From NCBI RefSeq assembly GCF_001592735.1, contig NZ_LUKE01000002.1, positions 269,836-333,835 on the forward strand: a DNA stretch of 64,000 nt, written 5' to 3'. Shown piece by piece: positions 36,801 through 43,564 of this stretch. The notes under the pieces are model-generated. The model searched no databases and was not told the origin of the DNA. It was given only the letters and a program-made list of their open reading frames with translations. Made by a program: the position numbers and the translations under genes. Numbering within the stretch: position 1 is the first letter of the stretch; every line of letters begins with the position of its first letter. This stretch comes from Bdellovibrio bacteriovorus. GTDB taxonomy: Bacteria; Bdellovibrionota; Bdellovibrionia; Bdellovibrionales; Bdellovibrionaceae.

Positions 36801-38717
36801 ATGAGACGGCAACTCGTCCGCCGACAACGAGCGGCCGGCCGGAGCCGTCGACACATCTTCTCGGCGCGATTCAAAGCTGATTAAGAACAAAGAGTTCCTT
36901 GCGTCTCGAGAACTTTCTTCTGACATCATGCGCACGGCCATGCGAAACTGGGTCTTTTTACCCGAAGAAGTGTACCAATGACTAAAATGGATGTTCATAT
37001 CATCGGTGGCTCTTTTTAAAAGCATCGGCAATTCTATGCCCACCTGTTTTGGCAGAAGACTGATTAAACGGGAATCAGACTGAGAAGCAGAAAAAGAAGC
37101 AAATTCCGAGATATCCCCTAGGACTTGGACCATGTTAAGATCCTTATCTACAATCACCCCGCTGTGACCATAGTCTCTCAGTATTCTTAATAAACCCTTT
37201 TCTAAAAGCGAAGGTCCATTGGACTCGGGCCTGCGCCGTGCCGGGATGAACTCTGCCTTAGAGGTTGTTGAAAATCGATTCATCTGCAAACTTGAAGCGA
37301 CGTCATTCTTTTTATAGATTTTTAATTTTTTATCGAAGGTCTCAAAAAAAGTACTATCACTGCCCGGAGATTCCGATTTTCCTAAACACAAGTAACCAGA
37401 ATTTGTCAGGGCAAAGTGAAAGATCTCAAGGACCCGTTTTTGTAATTCGGGTTCAAAATAAATAAGGACATTTCGACAAGTCACTAAATCCAAACGAACA
37501 AAGGGTGGATTTTGAATCATGTCTTGCTTAGCAAAAACCACCATATCACGAATACGTTTTTGCAATTCGAATCGTCCATCGGAAAGTTTGGTAAAATATT
37601 TCCTTAAATAATCCTTAGGCAAGGCTAAGAGTGAATCAGAATCGTAAACCCCTTTACGTCCTTCGGCGATAGCATCTTGATCTAAATCCGTCGCAAAGAT
37701 TTTTACGGGGACGTTGCGATGAATCTTTTCCAAAGCTTCGCACGCCAGAATCGCCAGAGAGTATGCCTCTTCACCGGTCGCACATCCCGCGACCCAGATA
37801 CGCAAATCTTCCCCGGCACGTTTGGTGGAGATCTGAGTTTCCAGAATTCGTCCCAGTTCTTCAAAAACTTCCGCGTCCCTAAAAAAACTTGTCACGCTGA
37901 CCAGAAGCTCTTGAGATAAAATGCCCACTTCGCCGGGGGTCCGTTTTAAATACGCTAAATATTCGGACAAAGACTTACAGTGTACCTGCAGCACCCGACG
38001 CCACAAACGACGCTGCAAAGTGGAGGGTTTGTACTGAGAAAAATCACTGCCCGTTTTATCGATAAGAATTTTTAGGCACTCTTTCCATTCGGGCGTATTT
38101 AACAAGTCGGCTTTTCGCTCTTGAATATGCTCTTCAATCAAGCTCGCCAAGGTTCGACCCATTTCATCAGGCGACAGAATCACATCCACGCAAGCGGTAT
38201 CAATCGCTGCCTGAGGCATCCCATCATATTTCGCCGAAAAGCCATCTTGGGCCAAGGTCAAACCACCCGCGTGATGAATCGCTCTGATCCCTTCAGATCC
38301 ATCAGATCCCGTTCCTGAAAGGATAATACCGACACCGTTCTCTCTCCAAAACTGACCTAAAGAAATAAAAAACGTGTCAATAGATGGAATGGGTCGTTTA
38401 TCAATATCTGATTCTTCCAGAAACAAAGATTTATCATCGACGCGGATATTCATATTCGGTGGAACGATGTAAATATGGCCTTTTTTTAATCGCGCTTCGT
38501 GAGTGGCCGCGATAACGGGAATCTTGCTTTGCTTTGCAAGAAGCTCTACCAGCATGCTTTTACCATGGGGTGCTAAATGCTGAGCCACTATCAACGTGTC
38601 TGAAAAGTCTTTTGAGATATTAGAAATAAGAGATGTCAACGCCTCAAGACCGCCAGCTGAAGCGCCCACTCCAATCAGTCTTTTCGGGGAATTTTCCACG
38701 GGTGTTTTACTGGGCAT
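33876..38717 (-). CDS. CheB-CheR-PAS-histidine kinase-receiver hybrid
   Basis: 1613-residue multidomain signalling protein. The CheB methylesterase domain (about 10-195) keeps Ser20 (GASAGG), His47 (AQHLAPHG) and Asp139 (GTGSDGSEG). The CheR methyltransferase (about 215-480) has WVAGCATGEEAYSLA and CRNVLIYF. A PAS-like segment is followed by a regular coiled coil (about 646-726) of repeated N-E-E-L heptads. About four PAS domains follow (730-1235), then HisKA with His1242 (SHELRTPLN), HATPase (LVNLVGNALKF, GLGLVISRQIAE) and a receiver with Asp1537 (VLMDVQMPGMDG). GGAGG precedes the ATG. It is the first gene of the light-sensing operon. Such fusions usually act outside classical chemotaxis. 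Confidence 0.93.
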   Translation of the reverse strand: MPSKTPVENSPKRLIGVGASAGGLEALTSLISNISKDFSDTLIVAQHLAPHGKSMLVELLAKQSKIPVIAATHEARLKKGHIYIVPPNMNIRVDDKSLFLEESDIDKRPIPSIDTFFISLGQFWRENGVGIILSGTGSDGSEGIRAIHHAGGLTLAQDGFSAKYDGMPQAAIDTACVDVILSPDEMGRTLASLIEEHIQERKADLLNTPEWKECLKILIDKTGSDFSQYKPSTLQRRLWRRVLQVHCKSLSEYLAYLKRTPGEVGILSQELLVSVTSFFRDAEVFEELGRILETQISTKRAGEDLRIWVAGCATGEEAYSLAILACEALEKIHRNVPVKIFATDLDQDAIAEGRKGVYDSDSLLALPKDYLRKYFTKLSDGRFELQKRIRDMVVFAKQDMIQNPPFVRLDLVTCRNVLIYFEPELQKRVLEIFHFALTNSGYLCLGKSESPGSDSTFFETFDKKLKIYKKNDVASSLQMNRFSTTSKAEFIPARRRPESNGPSLLEKGLLRILRDYGHSGVIVDKDLNMVQVLGDISEFASFSASQSDSRLISLLPKQVGIELPMLLKRATDDMNIHFSHWYTSSGKKTQFRMAVRMMSEESSRDARNSLFLISFESRREDVSTAPAGRSLSADELPSHVLEMEQELFATREHLQTVIEELGVANEELQSLNEELSSANEELQSTNEELETTNEELQSGNEELTTVNEELNMKSQQLRETNTSLENIQESIGAGLVVVDKSGQVVRFNQEVLKIFALNTSHIGKSLAQVSAYLELPDFQKHVNEAIEQGKTSETVCEGANAVYQMRCQPFYDENRKIVGATLVFIDETAITKTRQKLQRSETQLRAILESFTGPVSMKDPHGRYLMVNSTFLKFFNLSMDQVLGRTDQDLFDNAMASAMRKADLEVMFRGDPLRQSEDVLDRHGKKRVLYSSRFPLYEGRQDTPYAIGMIAVDITAQTEMQAQLAESESRYKALIEDQAVFVCRMTPSGELIYANNLFEVHFSDAGRSVEGSFFQNFLPRHDMGKVQGDLSSISTRQPIMQSEYRVYRKNGVARWIRWILKGIFDASGEVLEIQAIGFDITDYRTQTDRLLEKEAIFSTILGNTSDMAVILHRQENEFVPEYFNKIAEEILKSEGPLLGRPLSQTRAPERVTRLYEMFEYALNTNESVTFEDHWFAGTRELYLLYTVVPLRSSVVSDGVDRVAVLCKDISAHKVIEHDLRIAKEAAEVANEAKSDFLASMSHELRTPLNVVLGMSTLLSETHLDEDQKEFVGSIDRSGKALLSLIEDILDISKIESGKIKLSAETFDLRELVKESVRMFESSASSKGIALELAMDFPSEELVVGDPGRLRQVLVNLVGNALKFTDKGQVTVTVRPGYYDFAGEKEYYFEVKDTGIGIKKQDHGKIFQKFSQVESGHSRRFGGSGLGLVISRQIAEMMKGTMGFDSEEGHGSTFWFSVKLHSAAQSEIRAKQRRQQLMRVDLDDPTELHVLAVDDNKESLNVIRLFIERLGHKVYPAGRGLEAIQVLKANPIDVVLMDVQMPGMDGYETTRMIRKDPTIPSQLPIIALTANAMSGDAEKCLQAGMNDYLTKPIRIDVLKEMLSRWSLHLKGKGE

Positions 38718-38864
38718 TCACGATCCTCCGAAACGAAGCCTGGGGACAACTTTATCAGACTTCCGGCGCAGAGTCTCGGTATATACGCACACAGTCCCTC
38801 TTCTGCCTTTGGTCAATTTCGTGGATGTAATTTAAAAGTTTTTTGTAGAAATGCAAAAAAATAA

Positions 38865-38892
38865 AAAAGATGGCGTTTGCCATCTTTTTTTT
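38865..38892 (-). terminator. Terminator downstream of dut
   Basis: AAAAAAGATGGC and GCCATCTTTTTT form a 12-base stem with a four-base loop, 30 bases past the dut stop. Both flanks are A/T-tracts so it can work on either strand; only minus-strand transcription arrives here. Confidence 0.85.
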
Positions 38893-38922
38893 AAACTTGC
38901 TTTGCTTTATCCGAACTTAAAT

Positions 38923-39372
38923 CTAAGCGCGACCCGTAGAGCCAAAACCGCCCGCACCGCGAACAGTTTCTGAAAGATCCCCCACCACTTCAAATTGCGC
39001 TTGGTAAACCGGGGCAATCACCAACTGCGCACAACGTTCTTGATCGTTGATCGTCACCGCTTCCGTCCCCAGATTGATGATGATCAACTTTACTTCGCCG
39101 CGGTAATCCGCATCGATCGTTCCGGGAGTATTTAAAACCGTGATGCCGTTTTTAGCGGCAAAACCACTGCGCGGACGAGCTTGAATTTCAAAGCCCAATG
39201 GAATTTCAAAAGAAAGACCCGTTGGGATCATCGCGCGTTGACCCGGGTTTAAAACCACCGGGGACGCCAGCTGCGCGCGCACATCAAAACCACTTGCGCC
39301 CACGGATTGATATTGCGGAAGCTCGCCATTGAAGTTTTCTAATTTTTTGATTTTAACGTTCACTTTTTGCAT
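38923..39372 (-). CDS. dut: dUTP diphosphatase
   Basis: Homotrimeric dUTPase that converts dUTP to dUMP and keeps uracil out of DNA. ATG 39372 has AAGGA nine bases upstream; the TTG two codons earlier is too close to that site. Family motifs are present in order: SGFDVRA, RPRSGFAAKNGI, GTIDADYRGEVKLI, RCAQLVI and the C-terminal lid RGAGGFGSTGR. 149 residues, normal length. It follows the M16 peptidase by 12 bases and ends the rpsO-pnp-peptidase-dut run. Confidence 0.96.
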   Translation of the reverse strand: MQKVNVKIKKLENFNGELPQYQSVGASGFDVRAQLASPVVLNPGQRAMIPTGLSFEIPLGFEIQARPRSGFAAKNGITVLNTPGTIDADYRGEVKLIIINLGTEAVTINDQERCAQLVIAPVYQAQFEVVGDLSETVRGAGGFGSTGRA

Positions 39373-39384
39373 CTTCAAATTTCC

Positions 39385-40653
39385 TTATAAAGAAAGATCT
39401 TCCCACCAAGTTTTTAGCTCGTTCACACCGTGACCCAATAAAACCCCGGATGCTTTGTCTAAATGCAACTCGCTTCGAATATAGTCATTCACCGTATCGA
39501 CGGTCACTTTTTTAATTTCTTCGATCACCGTGTCGACCGACTTATAACGTCCAAAAACGATTTCGTTCACGGCTAAAGACGTCATGCGATTTTCGATATC
39601 ATCCGAACCCAACAAAATGTTCCCAATGACTTGGGTTTTAAACATTTCCACATCTGATTTAGTGACGCCATTTTTACGCAGTTTTTCAAATTCTTTAGAA
39701 ATTAGATCGCCCACTTTGCGCGCATTCTTGGTTTCAGTCCCCGCGTAAATCGTAAGCATGCCCGAATCGATATGCGAATTAAGCATCGAATGAATGGTAT
39801 AAACCAGGCCTTTCTTTTCACGCACACTTTGATAAAGCTTCGAGGTCATACCTCCGCCCAACAAAGTATTCGCAATCACCGCTTCAAAACGGCGAGAGTC
39901 TTTAAAGCTGGCGGTCGGCAAACCCAAAAGCAAATGCACTTGTTCTGCCGGTCTTTCAACGACGTGACGACGCTTTAACCAACGAGGCGCTTTGCGCGTG
40001 TCTTTCAGCTGGGACTTTTTCTTCTTACCCAAGCGTTTTTCCACACCCTTCATAAGCTCCGTGTGATCTAAACATCCCGCCGCACTGACGATGATGTTTT
40101 TGCCGGTGTAGGTTTTTTTATAATAATCTAAAACTTGGCTTTGCTTCATGTTAACCAATGAAGCCGGTGTCCCCAAGATCGGACGAGCTAAAGGATGATT
40201 TCCATAAACTTGTTCATAAAACACGTCATAAATCAGCTCTTCATGATTGTCTTCAGACATAGCAATTTCTTGTAAGACCACGCTTTTTTCTAAAGCGAAT
40301 TCTTTTTGCACAAGATGCATATTAGAAACAAGATCAGAGAGTACATCTAAAGCCATTTCCCAGTGATCTTTTAAAACAAGCGCATGATAGCAAGTATATT
40401 CCCGCGTGGTGTACGCGTTTAATTCCCCACCCAAGGCTTCTAAAGATTTTGCGATCTGATAAGCGGAACGAGATTTTGTTCCCTTAAAAACCAGGTGTTC
40501 TAACAAGTGAGAAATCCCCGCCACGGCCGGCGCTTCATCTCGAGTTCCCGTTAAAACCCAGATACTGATAGAAACAGCACGGGATACGGGGTGAAGTTCA
40601 CTCACCACTCGTATCCCGTTAGAAAGTTCAGATTTGTTGAACTTTGTATTCAT
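39385..40653 (-). CDS. M16-family zinc peptidase
   Basis: 422-residue single-unit M16B peptidase of the processing-peptidase type. The inverted zinc motif HxxEH is seen as HLLEHLVFKGT near residue 50, with a downstream glutamate in VVLQEIAMSEDNHEE. The second half carries the inactive-type domain with ANTLLGGGMTSKLYQSVREKKGLVYTI, which forms the peptide-binding cleft. No signal peptide, so probably cytoplasmic. It lies directly after pnp, as the M16 gene does in many Gram-positive and deltaproteobacterial genomes. Confidence 0.93.
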   Translation of the reverse strand: MNTKFNKSELSNGIRVVSELHPVSRAVSISIWVLTGTRDEAPAVAGISHLLEHLVFKGTKSRSAYQIAKSLEALGGELNAYTTREYTCYHALVLKDHWEMALDVLSDLVSNMHLVQKEFALEKSVVLQEIAMSEDNHEELIYDVFYEQVYGNHPLARPILGTPASLVNMKQSQVLDYYKKTYTGKNIIVSAAGCLDHTELMKGVEKRLGKKKKSQLKDTRKAPRWLKRRHVVERPAEQVHLLLGLPTASFKDSRRFEAVIANTLLGGGMTSKLYQSVREKKGLVYTIHSMLNSHIDSGMLTIYAGTETKNARKVGDLISKEFEKLRKNGVTKSDVEMFKTQVIGNILLGSDDIENRMTSLAVNEIVFGRYKSVDTVIEEIKKVTVDTVNDYIRSELHLDKASGVLLGHGVNELKTWWEDLSL

Positions 40654-40663
40654 TTATTTTTAT

Positions 40664-42760
40664 TTACTGACTTAAAAGCGCTTTGCGAGAAAGTTTCACG
40701 CGACCTGAACGGTCGACTTCTAGAACTTTCACGTCGATCACTTCGCCTTCTTTCAATACGTCTGTAACGGCACGAACGCGCTCGTTAGAGATTTCAGAAA
40801 TATGCAAAAGACCTTGAGTGCCTGGAAGGATCTCAACAAACGCTCCGAATTCGGCGATCTTAACGATCTTACCTTTGTAGACCTTGCCGACTTCCGCTTC
40901 CGCAATGATGTCGTTGATCATCGCAATAGCTTTTTTCGTTGCTTCAGGATCCGCCGAAGCTACGTGGATAGTTCCGTCGTCTTCGATTTCGATTTTAACG
41001 CCCGTTGCTTCCGTGATGCCACGGATGACTTTACCGCCAGAACCGATAACTTCGCGGATCTTGTCTGGTTTGATTTTGATCGTCTCAATACGCGGAGCAA
41101 ATTCAGAGATTTGACCACGAGGAGTTTTGATCACTTTTTCCATTTCATTCAAGATATGCGCGCGGCCTTCCTTCGCTTGTGCTAAAGCCGTCTCCATCAC
41201 TTCAAAAGAAACAGAATCAATCTTAATATCCATTTGCAGGGCCGTGATACCTTGTGAAGTCCCCGCCACTTTAAAGTCCATATCTCCTAAAGCATCTTCA
41301 TCACCCAGGATGTCAGAAAGAACGGCTACGCGGTTCCCTTCTTTGATCAAGCCCATCGCGATACCCGCAACATTGGCTTTTAACGGAACACCCGCATCAA
41401 GAAGTGCTGTCGTCCCGGCACACACGGTACCCATTGAAGATGAACCATTCGATTCAAGAACCTCAGACACGATACGGATGGTGTAAGGGAATTTTTCGAA
41501 ATCAGGAAGAACCGATTTCAAAGCGCGCTCTGCTAAGTTTCCGTGACCGATCTCACGGCGACCTGTACCGCCCATACGACCTACTTCGCCCACTGAATAT
41601 GGAGGGAAGTTGTAGTGAAGCATGAACTTGCGTTTTTGCAAACCCGTCAAAGCATCGATCATTTGTTCGTCATCACCCGTACCCAAAGTCACCGTGCCAA
41701 GAACTTGCGTCTCACCACGAGTAAAGAGTCCTGATCCATGCGCACGTGGCAACAAGCCCACTTCATTGGCGATAGGACGAACCGTTTTTACATCACGACC
41801 GTCAATACGAACCGCGCGATCTAAGATCATAGAACGAGCTTCTTGGTATTTTAAATCATCAACGATAGCGCTCAGTTCTTTTTTACGTTGTTTCAAAAGA
41901 TCTTTGTCAGTCACAGTGCTTAGCAAAGCTTTTTCAGCTTGAGCTGCCGCCTCGTTAGCTGCTGCATAACGATCTTGCTTAATGCGGATCGAAAGAGCTT
42001 CGGCGATTTTCGGACGAAGGAAATTTTCAGCCGCTGTTTTGAAATCAGCATCAATAGCAGGAGGTGTAAACGCACGTTTCGCTGTTGATCCTGTTTTTTC
42101 ACGCAATTCATCCTGCGCGTTTAAAAGAGGCATCATGGATTGGTGACCGAATTTCAAAGCTGCTAGTACGTCCGCTTCAGAGATAAACTTCGTTTCACCT
42201 TCCACCATCAAAAGACCATTGCGAGTACCCGCAACGATCAAATCCATGTCTGATTTTTCCATTTGTTGTGGTGTTGGATTGGCAATAAATTGACCATCAA
42301 CGCGACCTACTTGAATCGCACATGTTGGACCGTTGAATGGAATGTCAGAAACGTGCAATGCGGCTGAAGCCCCAAGACTTGCCAAAATTTCTAATGGGAA
42401 TGAACCGTCTGCAGAAAGAACTGTACCGACGATTTGTGTTTCGTAACGGTAGCCCTCAGGAAATGAAGGACGGATCGGACGATCGATCAAACGCGCGGTT
42501 AATACGGCATCGTTTGTTGGTTTGGCTTCACGTTTGAAGTAACCACCGGGAATTTTACCAGTCGCATAGAATTTTTCGATGTATTCAACTGTCAGTGGGA
42601 AGAAATCTAGTTCAGAAGCTTTTTTAGAGGACACTGCAGTAACAAGAACCATGTTGTTACCACAAGAGACAAGCACGGATCCATCTGCTTGTTTTGCCAA
42701 ACGGCCTGTTTCGATGGTAATCTGTTTTCCGCCCACCGAGGTAGTTACAGTCGTTTTCAT
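40664..42760 (-). CDS. pnp: Polyribonucleotide nucleotidyltransferase (PNPase)
   Basis: 3'-5' phosphorolytic exoribonuclease of RNA decay. Two RNase PH-like domains (about 1-230 and 315-540) flank an alpha-helical linker; GGYFKREAKPTNDAVLTARLIDRPIRP and RREIGHGNLAERAL are recognisable. A KH domain (IREVIGSGGKVIRGI) and a C-terminal S1 domain (GKVYKGKIVKIAEFGAFVEI) follow. 698 residues, standard length. The RBS GGAG precedes the ATG. The 223-base leader after rpsO holds a terminator-like hairpin and two inverted repeats. Confidence 0.97.
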   Translation of the reverse strand: MKTTVTTSVGGKQITIETGRLAKQADGSVLVSCGNNMVLVTAVSSKKASELDFFPLTVEYIEKFYATGKIPGGYFKREAKPTNDAVLTARLIDRPIRPSFPEGYRYETQIVGTVLSADGSFPLEILASLGASAALHVSDIPFNGPTCAIQVGRVDGQFIANPTPQQMEKSDMDLIVAGTRNGLLMVEGETKFISEADVLAALKFGHQSMMPLLNAQDELREKTGSTAKRAFTPPAIDADFKTAAENFLRPKIAEALSIRIKQDRYAAANEAAAQAEKALLSTVTDKDLLKQRKKELSAIVDDLKYQEARSMILDRAVRIDGRDVKTVRPIANEVGLLPRAHGSGLFTRGETQVLGTVTLGTGDDEQMIDALTGLQKRKFMLHYNFPPYSVGEVGRMGGTGRREIGHGNLAERALKSVLPDFEKFPYTIRIVSEVLESNGSSSMGTVCAGTTALLDAGVPLKANVAGIAMGLIKEGNRVAVLSDILGDEDALGDMDFKVAGTSQGITALQMDIKIDSVSFEVMETALAQAKEGRAHILNEMEKVIKTPRGQISEFAPRIETIKIKPDKIREVIGSGGKVIRGITEATGVKIEIEDDGTIHVASADPEATKKAIAMINDIIAEAEVGKVYKGKIVKIAEFGAFVEILPGTQGLLHISEISNERVRAVTDVLKEGEVIDVKVLEVDRSGRVKLSRKALLSQ

Positions 42761-42781
42761 TAATTCTCCTTGAATTCTTTT

Positions 42782-42837
42782 ACAAAAGCTTTTGTGCTCT
42801 TGTTGTTTTGTCTCCTGTTTTTTCTTTTTTCAGGAGA
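42782..42837 (-). promoter_or_regulatory. Inverted repeats in the pnp leader
   Basis: In the minus-strand leader, TCTCCTG (42811-42817) pairs with CAGGAGA (42831-42837) across an A-rich 13-base loop, followed by a perfect 14-base palindrome ACAAAAGCTTTTGT (42782-42795) before the pnp RBS. In E. coli the pnp leader forms a stem processed by RNase III for autoregulation; a similar role here is inference. Confidence 0.4.
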
Positions 42838-42938
42838 GGTTTTTTTCATTACCGCTTTTTAGAAGCGGGTGTATTTTTATTTGGGATAGCGACCCTCTTG
42901 CCGACACTCCATCTTCGACGCAGTGAAAACTTAGGGCC

Positions 42939-42974
42939 AAAAAAACCAGAAGGGGCTTTTTTAGCCCCCTCAGG
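42939..42974 (-). terminator. Terminator downstream of rpsO
   Basis: On the minus strand a GGGGCT/AGCCCC stem with partly paired flanks (CC...GG) is followed by seven T residues. It lies just after the rpsO stop and would limit read-through into pnp. Confidence 0.8.
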
Positions 42975-42983
42975 ATTGTCTTA

Positions 42984-43253
42984 TTACTTACGGATATCAA
43001 GTGCTTTGATAAGCGCTTGGTAGCGTGTTCCGTCTTTGCGGTGAAGGTAATCCAAAAGCTTACGGCGTTTGTTAACCATTGTTACTAGACCACGGCGACC
43101 GTGGTGATCTTTTTTGTGAGTTGCGAAGTGAGTGGTCAAATCGTTGATTTTTGCAGTCAACAACGCCACTTGAACTTCTGGAGAACCCGTATCAAGATCT
43201 GCTGTTTTGAATTTTTTAACGATTTGCGCTTTGTTGTCTTTAGTGACCGCCAT
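42984..43253 (-). CDS. rpsO: 30S ribosomal protein S15
   Basis: 89-residue S15, which binds the central domain of 16S rRNA. Recognisable core: [47 protein letters not shown], and a C-terminal [18 protein letters not shown] precedes the ATG. A perfect eight-base hairpin sits about 20 bases upstream of the start and could be the site of S15 autoregulation. It is followed by pnp, the usual pairing. Confidence 0.97.
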   Translation of the reverse strand: MAVTKDNKAQIVKKFKTADLDTGSPEVQVALLTAKINDLTTHFATHKKDHHGRRGLVTMVNKRRKLLDYLHRKDGTRYQALIKALDIRK

Positions 43254-43273
43254 TAAGGTCTCCTTTTGTTTGC

Positions 43274-43292
43274 ACTTCGACTTTGTCGAAGT
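43274..43292 (-). promoter_or_regulatory. rpsO leader hairpin
   Basis: ACTTCGAC and GTCGAAGT form a perfect eight-base stem with a three-base loop, located 21 bases before the rpsO ATG and just upstream of its RBS. S15 commonly represses its own translation by binding leader structures, so this is a candidate operator. Confidence 0.5.
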
Positions 43293-43381
43293 ATTTTAGG
43301 CTTCTAAGGCCTTGCCAATATTGATCTCACCCAAAGGTCGTCATGGCTGTCGATCCCCCGAGTTTTTATAAGTTTTTAGGT

Positions 43382-43409
43382 TCTATCCTGGGCTCTAGTA
43401 AGAGGTCAA
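43382..43409 (-). promoter_or_regulatory. Possible rpsO promoter
   Basis: On the minus strand TTGACC (43404-43409) and GATAGA (43382-43387) are 16 bases apart. The -35 is strong and the -10 is poor, so this is tentative. Confidence 0.3.
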
Positions 43410-43564
43410 GAAGTGATAATCTCTATTTAAATCTAAATCCCAGTCATTTTACTTAGGCACCTTAATATGGGATCGATTAGAACATTACACACCAGTAATT
43501 AAGCCGAGCAGTCCTCAAGTATCCCAACTAAATAACCGAAAAATACTCATAGAGGTCGTACCGA

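Larger units (their letters stand above)
43254..43564. other. Intergenic region between rpsO and the fibre gene
   Basis: 311 bases without a gene, holding the divergent control regions. For rpsO there is the leader hairpin at 43274-43292 and a possible promoter (43382-43409). For the fibre gene, GAGGT lies nine bases before the ATG; GATAAT near 43415 may be a -10 element but I see no convincing -35. No repeat, att-like site or transposon remnant is visible. Confidence 0.6.
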
